A stretch of 25,450 nt of DNA from JAWXCM01 sp034408745 (GTDB lineage: Bacteria > Acidobacteriota > Terriglobia > Bryobacterales > Bryobacteraceae), in the NCBI GenBank assembly GCA_034408745.1, contig JAWXCM010000016.1:1-25450 (forward strand). The letters are read 5' to 3'. A program made the translations under genes and the position numbers. Shown piece after piece: positions 1 to 7,693 of this stretch. The notes beneath the pieces were generated by a model. It ran no database searches. It was not told where the DNA came from and saw nothing but the letters and a program-made list of their open reading frames with translations. Every line of letters starts with the position of its first letter. Position 1 is the stretch's first letter.

Positions 1-229
1 CACGCTCGCCTGGAACGTAGCTGGTCCCACCCGAGTAAGCAATCTGTACGGCGCCGTTCGTGCTGTTCACAGCCGTACCGACATGACAACCCGACTGCGA
101 GCACGTTTGCTCGCCCGGTGCTCCCGTGCTGCGCGCCGGAGGCCCACTGGCGTAGGCATACAGCGCCAGGGGCACACCGACCACCACCAGAGAACATTTC
201 CACCAGTAAACAAATCTTGAATGTTGCAT
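1..229 (-). CDS. Secreted CX4CH-motif protein, N-terminal part (runs off left edge)
   Basis: The start codon is the ATG at 229-227, and 76 codons are visible before the window edge. The N-terminus has a short polar stretch and a hydrophobic segment (about residues 12-26), which looks like a signal peptide or anchor. It is followed by a Gly/Pro-rich linker and the motif CSQSGCHVG, where two Cys are separated by four residues and followed by His. This spacing resembles a c-type haem attachment site of the less common CX4CH kind. From memory, secreted acidobacterial proteins annotated with a choice-of-anchor V or Reeler-like domain begin the same way (YAxGPPxxxTGAPGE). Haem binding is an inference; the remaining domain lies outside the window. 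Confidence 0.6.
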   Translation of the reverse strand, partial: MQHSRFVYWWKCSLVVVGVPLALYAYASGPPARSTGAPGEQTCSQSGCHVGTAVNSTNGAVQIAYSGGTSYVPGER

Positions 230-482
230 TCTTGTACTAACTCAACCCCTGAGCCGCGTGTTGCGCACGCGCGTCTGAAATTTCAATACGAGGCGGCGAA
301 TCTGCGAGAGCCAGCCGCTAAACCCGCCAGCAGCGTTGCCGGACGCTGCCGCACGCTGGATGACTCGGATGCGAGTGAATCCGATTTTTTGTCCCCCTGA
401 GCGCGAACGCCTCGTGCTGTAGTAGCAGGTTGCCACGAATCGAACTCAATTGCACGGTTCTCAGACTGCTTTCACAACGTTT

Positions 483-1484
483 TTACATCGCCAGAACAGA
501 TAGCAACATAAAGGCTTTGCGAGCTGTGGTGCTCAGTACAACATCGTGCAACTGTTCGATGGAAGCCCACCGTGATTCGATCCCGTCCAGCACGCTCGGC
601 CTCGACTTCTGAACGTGCACCTGAACCACTTCAAACGTGTACTGATGATTGGTAATGGAGTGCCTGAAGGTACCCGCTGGTACGCCTGCAGGTACGGCCT
701 TTTGGAACTGTTCCGCTTCCGGTAACTCCCAGAAGCCGACCAGCTTTTCAGTAACCTCGGTTCTTCTCCACAACAAAACCGACCCTTCGTGTTGTACAAC
801 GTACACCCGCCGGGTCTTCCGGTGTATCTCAGCGCGCCGCAGCTTCACGGGCAAAGCATTCTGACTCCCAGCCGCCCGAGCCTGACAAAACGAAGCCACC
901 GGGCAAACCAGGCATTGCGGCGATTTCGGCAGGCACACCGTTGCACCCAGCTCCATTAACGCCTGGTTATATCGCCCCGGCTGTTCGCGGTCCAGCCGAG
1001 CCTCCGCCGCCGCCGCAAGCCGGCTCTTCACCAGCGACGAGCCAATATCCCCCGCATCGTTGGTAACCCTGCTCAACACCCGCAACACATTCCCGTCGAC
1101 CGCTGCATGAGGCAATCCAAATGCGATGCTCGCTACTGCCGACGCCGTGTAATCGCCGATCCCAGGCAGTTGCCGCATGGCTTCCCATGTGGATGGAAAG
1201 CGCCCGTTCATCTCGCGAGCCGCCCTTTGCATATTGCGAACCCGGCTGTAGTATCCCAGGCCAGCCCACGAACCCAGCAACTCATCTTCGGCAGCCGCGG
1301 CCAGCGACTGCGGTGTCGGGAAACGGGCCAGGAAGCGCTCGTAGTACGGAATCACCGCAGCCACACGAGTCTGCTGCAGCATAATTTCCGACACCCAGAT
1401 CGCATATGGATCCGACGTGCGCCTCCAGGGCAGATCCCGGTGCCCTCGGCAGTACCACTCCAGCAAACAGCCAGAAAACATCAC
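483..1484 (-). CDS. mutY: A/G-specific adenine DNA glycosylase MutY
   Basis: MutY removes adenine mispaired with 8-oxoguanine or guanine in base excision repair. The 333-residue product has the full family layout. Catalytic Glu33 sits in SEIMLQQTRV. The helix-hairpin-helix LPGIGDYTASAVASIAFG (106-123) is followed by catalytic Asp130 in AVDGNV. A 4Fe-4S loop has Cys184, Cys191, Cys194 and Cys200 in C-x6-C-x2-C-x5-C spacing. The C-terminal third (about 225-333) is the NUDIX-like 8-oxoG recognition domain, with RHSITNHQY matching the conserved His-rich loop. A stop codon lies two codons upstream, so the start is GTG 1484 or ATG 1481; a GAGGAG sequence lies just before them, unusually close. It is transcribed divergently from the MFS gene at 1649. 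Nothing looks broken. Confidence 0.96.
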   Translation of the reverse strand: MMFSGCLLEWYCRGHRDLPWRRTSDPYAIWVSEIMLQQTRVAAVIPYYERFLARFPTPQSLAAAAEDELLGSWAGLGYYSRVRNMQRAAREMNGRFPSTWEAMRQLPGIGDYTASAVASIAFGLPHAAVDGNVLRVLSRVTNDAGDIGSSLVKSRLAAAAEARLDREQPGRYNQALMELGATVCLPKSPQCLVCPVASFCQARAAGSQNALPVKLRRAEIHRKTRRVYVVQHEGSVLLWRRTEVTEKLVGFWELPEAEQFQKAVPAGVPAGTFRHSITNHQYTFEVVQVHVQKSRPSVLDGIESRWASIEQLHDVVLSTTARKAFMLLSVLAM

Positions 1485-1490
1485 TCCTCA

Positions 1491-1520
1491 CCCCAAAGGG
1501 GGGCAGGCCCCCAGGCCTGC
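1491..1520. repeat. GC-rich inverted-repeat element between mutY and the MFS gene
   Basis: Two nested palindromes are visible: CCCCAAAGGGG at 1491-1501, and GCAGGCC-CCCA-GGCCTGC at 1503-1520. The 18-base core at 1498-1515 (GGGGGGCAGGCCCCCAGG) recurs exactly at 6109-6126, and a 9-base piece, GGCAGGCCC, occurs at 6632-6640. This looks like a dispersed REP-like element in intergenic DNA. Its function is unknown. Confidence 0.55.
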
Positions 1521-1636
1521 GGAGGGTCCCCAGACCCGACGCAACAGATCTCTGGTGGCATTGCCGTAGCGTACTACAGCAAAACGAACCCGCGAGGCGA
1601 AGTCCTCCCGCAATCCCGATGCCTCCCCGATCCCGG

Positions 1637-1642
1637 TACCAT
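1637..1642 (+). promoter_or_regulatory. Candidate -10 hexamer TACCAT of the MFS gene, leaderless geometry
   Basis: TACCAT ends six bases before the ATG at 1649, and no Shine-Dalgarno sequence lies between them. No clear -35 is visible. The same arrangement recurs at seven other genes in this window. Confidence 0.4.
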
Positions 1643-1648
1643 TAGTGG

Positions 1649-2837
1649 ATGGGGTGGTCTCCTCAGGAGTTTGGTTCGCGTTTCTGGGCGATTATCGCTG
1701 CCACTTTCCTCGGCTTCCTGGGAATAGGCACCGTTCTCCCGGCGCTCGGCCCACACGTCAGGCATGACCTTGGCGGATCGGACCAGACAGTCGGCTTCGT
1801 CATCGGAACCTTTTCCTTCATCGCGCTGTTCAGCCGATTCCTTTCCGGTCCCCTGGCCGATCGAAAGGGCCGCAAAACCGCGTTCCTCGCCGGCCTCGTC
1901 AGCTGCGGCTGTGCAGGTCTGGTTTATCTGTTACCCCTGGGAATCCCCGGCGCGTATCTCGGCCGGGCATTGCAGGGATTCGGTGAGGCGTGTCTCTACA
2001 TCGGCGCCGCGGCCTGGGTGGTCGAATCGGCCGGAGTTCACCGTAGCGGACAGGCCCTCGGCTATCTGAGCAGCGGAATATGGGGCGGCATCTCCGTCGG
2101 TCCAGTCGTGGGTCAGTGGCTCGGCAGCTTCGAACGCGCCGCCCCACTGCAGGCGGTCTGTGCGACAGCGGCCATCATCCTGCTCTCGCGCGTCCCTGAG
2201 GTCTACACACCGCACAGCGCCTCCCGCTACGGCGGAAAGTGGCTCCCTTCCATCCTCATCCCGCCTGGCATCGCCGTCGGGTTCGTGAACGTGCAGTATC
2301 CAGTAGTTGCTGGCTTCCTCATCCTCCACCTGCAGCGATATGGCAAGACTGGGCCGCTCGCATTCACAGCCTGCGCCAGCATGATTCTGCTCTCCCGATT
2401 CTTCCTCGGTGGGCTGCCTGACCGAATTCACCCCGCCATCACTTACTACGGTGGAATCACCGCCATGGCGGTCGGCCTGCTAATGATCGCCTCCGGCCCG
2501 TCGGGCGGCACGGCCGTGCTGGCCGGCGCGATTCTCGGCCTCGGTTTCTCTTTCCCGTGGTCCGCCGTCGCCTCCACCGTTCTCCGGCAGATACCGGCCA
2601 GTGAACGAGGCTCGGCCGTCGGCATACTAAAGCGCTTTCTACGACCTCTTCGTCGGAATGAGCTCCTTCACCGCCGGAATCGTGGCCAGGAAGTATGGCT
2701 ACTCGGCCGCGTTTTATATGGCAGCTGCCTCCCTGGTGTCCGCGGCTGTGGCAGGGAATTACGTCTTCGGTTCCGGCCGGCGATTCGGCCGAGCCGCCGA
2801 AATTACTCCGGAATTGGAAGTAGAGACGGCGGCTTAA
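1649..2837 (+). pseudogene. MFS transporter, disrupted by a +1 frameshift near the C-terminus
   Basis: This is a major facilitator superfamily permease of the inner membrane; its substrate cannot be told. The N-terminal half has alternating hydrophobic helices and the signature loop GPLADRKGRK (residues 67-76, MFS motif A between helices 2 and 3). The frame reads well through VGIL at codon 327, then turns into an Arg-rich, non-membrane tail that stops at 2890. Removing one A from the AAA at 2629-2631 restores a typical last two helices (SAFYDLFVGMSSFTAGIV, then YSAAFYMAAASLVSAAVAG) and a stop at 2835-2837. That gives 395 residues, a normal MFS length. The break is either a recent mutation or a sequencing error. 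The rest of the gene shows no decay. Confidence 0.85.
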
Positions 2838-2910
2838 GAATATGCGGAGTTTCCATTTCTCGGGTATGCAATCTCGCGCAATCTCGATAGAATAAAAATG
2901 CCGTCTCGCC

Positions 2911-3540
2911 GTGTCCCCTAAGATCAGGCTCCTCGCCCTCGCGCCGCGATTGCGGTTACGGGAGTCGCCGTGTTTTACCTCACGAAAACTCGTCCCGCTC
3001 CGCCCGATGATCCAAAGCTCGAAGCTTCCCTGCAGTCCGTGACCACCCGCTTCCGGCGCATCGTCATCCTGATGGACGGCGCCGAGTCTGTCCCTGACGC
3101 CGGCCTCGCGCGGTCCCGGGCCGCCGGGCTTGCCGACCCGAAGTCCTGGGCACCCGAGGAACTGGAGCCACTCGCGAGAAATGGGATGCCTACGTCCGCT
3201 TTATCCGAGACCGCGAACCCCCCCGACTCCATACTGAGCGGCTACGACGACACCATCACCGATGAGCTCGAAGCCGCGACCCGCCGTCAGGCGGCCCGGA
3301 CAAACGAAACCTTCGGCGAGGATTTCCCTGGAAATCCGTCGCATTAACGTTCGACGGTGGTCCTCATCCGAAATATACGGAGCACTCACCGCCATTCTGA
3401 AGAAATACGGCCTGCGGGCCGCTTTCTTTCGGCTCGGGTTCAACCTGGGGACGCTCGAAATGGACAACGCCGTTAAAGTCTCGAACAACGCCGACATCGT
3501 CACGACGCTTTCAGTCCACCCAGTGCTCACCGCCGCCACC
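2911..3540 (+). pseudogene. Degenerate membrane-anchored polysaccharide deacetylase (NodB/CE4) remnant
   Basis: Pieces of one protein lie in sequence but in changing frames. VSPKIRLLALA starts at GTG 2911. A membrane segment AAIAVTGVAVFYLT follows from 2943, then a charged region to about 3137. GTGATREKWDAYVRFIRDRE lies in a second frame (ending near 3217). DSILSGYDDTITDELEA runs from 3225 in the first frame again. WKSVALTFDGGPHPKYT starts at 3329, and ILKKYGLRAAFF with NADIV and HPVLT ends near 3535. The last two pieces match NodB-homology (carbohydrate esterase 4) motif 1, normally TFDDGP, and motif 2, HxxHP. At least five single-base indels (near 2942, 3138, 3218-3224, 3328 and 3374) separate the pieces. 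The second metal-region Asp of motif 1 is Gly, the motif 2 region is shortened, and the gene ends at the TerC stop. It probably encoded a cell-envelope glycan deacetylase and is now dead. Confidence 0.75.
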
Positions 3541-3542
3541 CT

Positions 3543-4259
3543 CTACTTCTCAGCCCCGGTCGACCGAACCCGAAGATTGATCATCTCCACAAAAACCGAA
3601 AACGCCATAGCGAAATAGATATACCCCTTCGGAAAGTGGAAATCCAGGCTCTCCGCGATCAGCGTGATGCCGATCATCAGCAGGAAACTCAGGGCCAGCA
3701 CCTTGATGGTCGGGTGCTTCTCAATAAACGAGCTCACAGCACCGGCGGCAAACATCATGAACAACACCGCAATCACCACCGCGGCAACCATCACCGCAAT
3801 CTGATTGGACATGCCCACAGCCGTAATCACCGAATCCAGCGAGAACACAATGTCGAGCAGCGCAATCTGCATCAGCACCCCGTTGAACGTCACGCGCACC
3901 GGCCCCGTCTTCTGCTCGCCCTCCGAGCCCTCCACCCGCTCATGAATCTCAACCACGCTCTTCCATATCAGGAACAGTCCGCCGATTCCGAGAATCAGAT
4001 CGCGCCCCGAGATCTCCTGCCCCATTACCGTGAAGATCGGTGACGTCAGCCGCATAATCCACGTAATCGACAACAGCAGCAGGATTCGCGTTCCCATCGC
4101 CAGAGCGAGCCCCCACGTACGCGCACGCGCCTGCTGATGACTCGGCAGCTTGCCCGCCAGGATACTGATAAAGATGATATTGTCGATTCCCAGGACGATT
4201 TCCAGCGCCGTCAGGGTAACCAGTGCAAGTAGTGCCTCAACCGTCAGCAGTTCACTCAT
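3543..4259 (-). CDS. TerC-family integral membrane protein
   Basis: This 238-residue inner-membrane protein has about seven hydrophobic helices and the paired acidic motifs of the TerC family: ALEIVLGIDNIIFI (Glu20, Asp26) near the start and LLDIVFSLDSVITAVG (Asp136, Asp142) in the middle. TerC-family proteins are linked to tellurite resistance and to manganese or other metal export. Which metal is moved here is not visible. The ATG at 4259 has an AAGGA ribosome site a few bases upstream. The gene follows the broken MFS exporter on the same strand with a five-base gap, so the two were probably co-transcribed. The open frame is complete although both neighbours are decayed, which implies that selection still keeps it. 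Confidence 0.92.
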   Translation of the reverse strand: MSELLTVEALLALVTLTALEIVLGIDNIIFISILAGKLPSHQQARARTWGLALAMGTRILLLLSITWIMRLTSPIFTVMGQEISGRDLILGIGGLFLIWKSVVEIHERVEGSEGEQKTGPVRVTFNGVLMQIALLDIVFSLDSVITAVGMSNQIAVMVAAVVIAVLFMMFAAGAVSSFIEKHPTIKVLALSFLLMIGITLIAESLDFHFPKGYIYFAMAFSVFVEMINLRVRSTGAEK

Positions 4260-4264
4260 GTTCC

Positions 4265-5489
4265 TTAAGAGATGCTAGCGCCTCCACTTTGTGTTTCCAA
4301 TTCGGGCCTTAGTTTCCGCAAAGGCAGCAGCCAGAACGAAGCAAGAATAAACCCACTTGCCGCCACCAGCAAGGCTGGCCCGATCCCGGCCCATTCGGCC
4401 AGAAACCCACCGCAAAGCGCCCCCACAGGCAGCACTCCCCGAGACGCCAGTTGCATCACACCATTCGCCCGTCCCTTCGAAACGTAGTCTCTGCCACGTT
4501 CAGAAACGAATACGCCCCGTCACCGATCAGCTGCTGAGCACACAACAGTGCGAGCCCATAACGCGGAAACAGAGCAGCCAGCGGAATGCCCAGAAACGCA
4601 AGGCCCATCACCAGGGACGACACGAAAAACATCTTCCACGGCGGCCAGCGACCCGCGTAATGCGGCGTGATCCACGCACCCACCATCGCTCCCACACCAC
4701 CCAGCGCCACCGTGAGCCCGAACTCGATGACCGAGAAATGCAGCTGTCGAATGGCCAGCAGCACATACAGCGGCATGACGATCCCGCCGAACAGCCACGC
4801 CGTCATCGTTCGAAGCAGCAGCGCCCGCAGCACCGGATGAGCTCGGATAATGCGAAGCCCCTCGAACAACTCCGTGCGCAAAGGAATACCCATTGAGGCT
4901 CCGGCTGACGGCGGTGGTTCGGTTCGCCGAATCGCCGCCAGCGACACAGCCGAAACGAGAAACGAACCCGCGTCCACCAGAATCGCCATTGGGACCGATA
5001 CCGCCGTAACCAGAACGCCCGTCATGCCGGGCCCTGCCGTCTCGGCAAGAGCCATCGACATGCCCAGCCGCCGGTTGCCCTCCAGCAGTTCCTCCTCCCC
5101 GACTAGCCTGTCAGATACGCCTGGTACGCCACATCGAACAGCACCGTCAGCAGACCCGCCAGCGCCGTCACCGCGAGCAACTGAGGCATCCCGAGGACCC
5201 CGGCCCACGCGGCCAGCGGAACCGTACTGAGCAGCGCCGCCCGCGCAATGTCGGTGCCGATCATCAGAGGTCGACGCCGGACCCGGTCCGCGATCAGTCC
5301 GGCCACCAGGCCGAAAATGAGAACGGAGGCGGTACCAGCGGCACTCAAAATCCCCATCTGCGAAGGACTCGCTCCCAAAACCAGCACCGCCGTCATTGGC
5401 AGCCCATCCCGTGAGATCCGCGAGCAGATCTCGGAAATAGTTTGCCCTGCCCAAAGCTTGAGAAAATCCGGGTTTCGCGCAGGCGGCAT
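4265..5489 (-). pseudogene. MFS exporter (EntS-like group), broken by at least two frameshifts
   Basis: Three reading-frame pieces line up into one MFS protein. Piece one (5489 to about 5105) runs from NPDFLKLWAGQTISEI through helices and the motif A loop GLIADRVRRRP to VAYQAYL. Piece two (about 5100 to 4480) continues LVGEEELLEGNRRLGMSMAL through four or five helices to SFLNVAETTFR. Piece three (about 4466 to 4265) is ANGVMQLASRGVLPVGALCG to the end. The EGN-x4-S-x2-AxxxGPG region is typical of exporters related to EntS. The first break is a single-base shift at about 5103-5115, with TAG at 5105-5103. The second, at about 4470, also seems to have lost several codons. The likely start is ATG 5489, six bases after a TACACT hexamer. 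The substrate is unknown. Two independent lesions favour a true pseudogene. Confidence 0.82.
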
Positions 5490-5495
5490 CGACCC

Positions 5496-5501
5496 AGTGT
5501 A
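5496..5501 (-). promoter_or_regulatory. Candidate -10 hexamer TACACT upstream of the broken MFS exporter
   Basis: On the minus strand TACACT ends six bases before the ATG at 5489, with no Shine-Dalgarno sequence between them. It supports choosing ATG 5489 over the GTG at 5519. It is the same leaderless geometry as at 1637. Confidence 0.4.
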
Positions 5502-5519
5502 GGGAATGACGCGCACCAA

Positions 5520-5819
5520 ACTCCACCCTCGGGCCAGTGCCCGGCCTTTGTCTCAACCGGTGAGCGACTGATCCTCTTGCAAGAGCTGAAGGGTCTCCTG
5601 CCGAAGGAAAAACAGATACATCAGTTCGACTCGCAGGGGCTGCTGATGACGGACCTCGAGATGTGATTGATCCGTCGTACCTGACGCCGAACTCGACTGG
5701 ACTGCTGACCGAGAGCGACGTCGAGAGCTTCTGAAAGACAAACACAATCGATTGGCGTTGATTGGGTCTCACGGCGTCGGCTCTTATGGCGCCGGAGGCG
5801 TAGAAGTTTCAAACCGTTA
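5520..5819. other. Stretch with no supportable gene
   Basis: Short open stretches exist in several frames. One of about 54 codons on the plus strand between stops reads DVIDPSYLTPNSTGLL near 5660-5720. None has a start signal or a family match. It lies between two disrupted genes and may be further decayed coding DNA belonging to the remnant at 5820. Confidence 0.3.
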
Positions 5820-6107
5820 GGCAAAGACTATCTGGGACCGGGTTTGTTAAGTCATCATCGGCCAGCCGGTCCTTACGATGTCGTCTGGCTTCGCAACCCC
5901 GACAGCGTTCTTGTTCTGCATCGCGACCGGCTGGGCTAAGAGGGCAAACTGAGGCTCTCTCGAATCGCCGGTTCGGATGGCCGTGTCGTGTGGGAGGTCG
6001 CGCTCCCGCTCTCTGTATTGCAGTCCGCATTACCGGCGCAAGACTCCGTGGTGCTCTGTGGCGATGCACGAAGCGCCGGAACGGCTGATCGGCATCGGCT
6101 AATTCGC
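5820..6107 (+). pseudogene. Remnant with in-frame stop, possibly a PA2928-like secreted protein
   Basis: From 5820 one frame reads GKDYLGPGLLSHHRPAGPYD and VVWLRNPDSVLVLHRDRLG. It meets a TAA at 5937-5939, then continues with EGKLRLSRIAGSDGRVVWEV and ALPLSVLQSALPAQDSVVLCG. The composition and the repeated valine-rich strands (DSVLVLHRD, DGRVVWE, DSVVLCG) look like genuine beta-rich protein. The DGRVVW element resembles beta-propeller blades. From memory the order resembles PA2928-family proteins, but I cannot verify this. There is no start codon upstream in frame, and the frame dissolves into tandem repeats after 6107. I infer a fragment of a once longer gene with an internal stop. Confidence 0.45.
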
Positions 6108-6108
6108 A

Positions 6109-6126
6109 GGGGGGCAGGCCCCCAGG
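6109..6126. repeat. Second copy of the 18-base GC-rich repeat
   Basis: GGGGGGCAGGCCCCCAGG is identical to 1498-1515. The flanks differ, so the shared unit is about 18 bases. It sits at the end of the 5820 remnant, immediately before a 14-base tandem repeat. Confidence 0.6.
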
Positions 6127-6130
6127 GCCA

Positions 6131-6172
6131 GCGCCCACGCCTTGGCGCCCACGCCTTGGCGCCCACGCCTGC
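6131..6172. repeat. 14-base tandem repeat, about three units
   Basis: The unit GCGCCCACGCCTTG occurs at 6131-6144 and 6145-6158. A third copy begins at 6159 and diverges in its last bases. The unit is not a multiple of three, so any frame across it changes with copy number. No gene depends on it. Confidence 0.8.
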
Positions 6173-6332
6173 GGTGCACCCCCATGTCCGCCAGCCACCA
6201 CCAGCAACCCAGCGCTGTCACTCAGATTCGCGTCGACTCCGCTGCTTTACAGAGCATCGTCCAACCGCTGCCATGGAAAACGTAAGGCAGTGTGCGGGGT
6301 TACACTGGTGACGGGACGGAGGGTTGCATCAG

Positions 6333-6605
6333 ATGATCACCGCGAACGTGATAAAAGCTGTTCACGAAACTTTGCAGGAACGTGGGATTGAACAACGGCC
6401 TGACGAACGGCTCGGCGACTATGTGGCGCGAGGCCTCGGCGTCTCAGACGCGAAAGCCGAGGCGTTTCTGCAGTACGTGCATGACGGCGATTCCGCGGAG
6501 GAAGCAAAGCAGAAGGCCGGAATTGAGACTGCAGACCCACAGAACACTCTCCTGATCGATATTGCGCGCGTGATCGGTACCGCGTTGGGGCGCATCGCCC
6601 GCTGA
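6333..6605 (+). CDS. Small hypothetical cytoplasmic protein
   Basis: The 90-residue product starts at ATG 6333, nine bases after a good GGAGG ribosome site (6318-6322); a TTG at 6324 is less likely. The sequence is mostly amphipathic helix, with acidic stretches and no signal peptide. A central segment (ERLGDYVARGLGVSDAKAEA) resembles a small helical fold, and the C-terminus ends in IGTALGRIAR. I do not recognise the family. The strong ribosome site and biased, clean codon use favour a real gene, although it lies inside a zone of broken genes. A hexamer TACACT at 6301-6306 could be its -10. Confidence 0.7.
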   Translation: MITANVIKAVHETLQERGIEQRPDERLGDYVARGLGVSDAKAEAFLQYVHDGDSAEEAKQKAGIETADPQNTLLIDIARVIGTALGRIAR

Positions 6606-6741
6606 AGCAGCCACGGGCCGCAACGCCAGGCGGCAGGCCCACCCCTTTACCGGTCGGCGCTTGCCGCATTTGCGACGTTGTGTCAGCGCTGGTCCATAAG
6701 ACCGTTCCCAACTCGCGGCCGAGGTTCAACCCCGGCTGTCG

Positions 6742-7053
6742 GTGGGCCTCGAACTGGAGTCGTGGGACGAGAAGAGACTGCTGTCCATGGTGCGCGACCT
6801 CTTTGGGGTTGAGGTCGATTCATTCTCCGAACAGCACGTGCTCGAATTGCGACTCGCAGTCGATCAGGCACAGGGGCGATACGCGCTTCAGAATACCTGG
6901 ACGAACGGCCAGGTGCAGCACGCGTTGATGTGGCACTACGGATTCTGGCGCCTTCGTCAACTGCGAGACCGCGGTGGCCTTTCAGCGCGGGACATACTCC
7001 CGCCCGGTTTGTACCCCGATGTCGCAGTCGTCATCGCAAAGCAGGTTCGATGA
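6742..7053 (+). CDS. Hypothetical protein of about 103 residues
   Basis: The frame is open from 6700 and the first available start is GTG 6742. The residues before it (QLAAEVQPRLSV) also look coding, so an upstream start may have been lost and the gene may be truncated at its 5' end. The product is soluble and helical, with an acidic N-terminal half (WDEKRLLSMVRDLFGVEVDS) and an aromatic segment QHALMWHYGFWRLRQLRDRG. It ends PGLYPDVAVVIAKQVR. I know no family for it. There is no clear Shine-Dalgarno sequence. It may be a small regulatory or structural protein, or a fragment. Confidence 0.5.
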   Translation: MGLELESWDEKRLLSMVRDLFGVEVDSFSEQHVLELRLAVDQAQGRYALQNTWTNGQVQHALMWHYGFWRLRQLRDRGGLSARDILPPGLYPDVAVVIAKQVR

Positions 7054-7189
7054 ATGTGAGCCCATCCAGGCGAAGAACATGGGTACCTTCCAGGCGTGGA
7101 GATGGACTCGCTAAATCCCGCAAAGCACCCGAAAGTAGGTGTTCCACCGACTCGTTGGTCTCGTGCGACCCTGGATGAAAGGATGTGGT

Positions 7190-7687
7190 GTGCGACGGAA
7201 CATCATCCGAACGGCGGTTTCTCGCGGATCCATTCAGGGCCAGCTGCATGATTGCACCAGGATTCTGGTGGCGGCCATCGCCGGGTGGGCCGTGCTGGTG
7301 GCCACCGAACTCATTGTGCTCTTTGGCGCGCTTCGAGTGTTTGCGGTGGCGTTGGATCCCGGCTTGCTGCCGAGTCTGAAGGTAGTGCTTGATATGGGAG
7401 CCCTGGCAGCCTGTGGGTGGATTGCGGGACGACTCGGAAGACCCCGCGTCATGACCGCCGCTGCGTTGACGGTCGCCGGACTCGCGCTGGCCGATCTGAC
7501 TCCATACCTGCCGTTGAACGTCCCGTGGGTCCTGCGTCTCACCATCAATGCGGCCGTTGATACACGGTATGTCTCGTCGCTGATAACGACGGTGACCGTG
7601 CACGCCCTCATGTTCGGAAGCTTGCTCGCCGGAGCACATCTGAGCCGTCCGCGCGATACACCGGTGAGCCTCGGAGTCGATCGCTAA
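7190..7687 (+). CDS. Hypothetical four-helix membrane protein
   Basis: The product of about 165 residues has four predicted membrane helices: ILVAAIAGWAVLVATELIVL, VVLDMGALAACGWIAG, VMTAAALTVAGLALADL and LITTVTVHALMFGSLLAGAH. The cytoplasmic N-terminus is basic (RRNIIRTAV). I chose GTG 7190 because AAAGGA at 7178-7183 stands six bases before it; ATG 7175 and an earlier start at 7139 are in the same frame. Unnamed membrane proteins of this layout are common in acidobacterial genomes. Its function cannot be told. The DNA-binding fragment at 7694 lies in the same frame, only two stop codons further on (TAAAGCTAA), but nothing shows they were ever one gene. Confidence 0.7.
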   Translation: MRRNIIRTAVSRGSIQGQLHDCTRILVAAIAGWAVLVATELIVLFGALRVFAVALDPGLLPSLKVVLDMGALAACGWIAGRLGRPRVMTAAALTVAGLALADLTPYLPLNVPWVLRLTINAAVDTRYVSSLITTVTVHALMFGSLLAGAHLSRPRDTPVSLGVDR

Positions 7688-7693
7688 AGCTAA

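Noticed and set aside
242..436. 64-codon frame between the edge gene and mutY
   Set aside because: GTG start without ribosome site, Arg/Ser-rich, no family. The 230-482 gap shows nothing else.
2627..2633. Programmed ribosomal frameshift in the MFS gene
   Set aside because: AAAGC lacks a heptameric slippery pattern or a clear stimulatory structure, and MFS genes are not known to use it.
7050..7178. Short frame overlapping the stop of the 6742 gene (ATGA)
   Set aside because: About 42 codons, Arg/Ser-rich, without ribosome site; likely chance.
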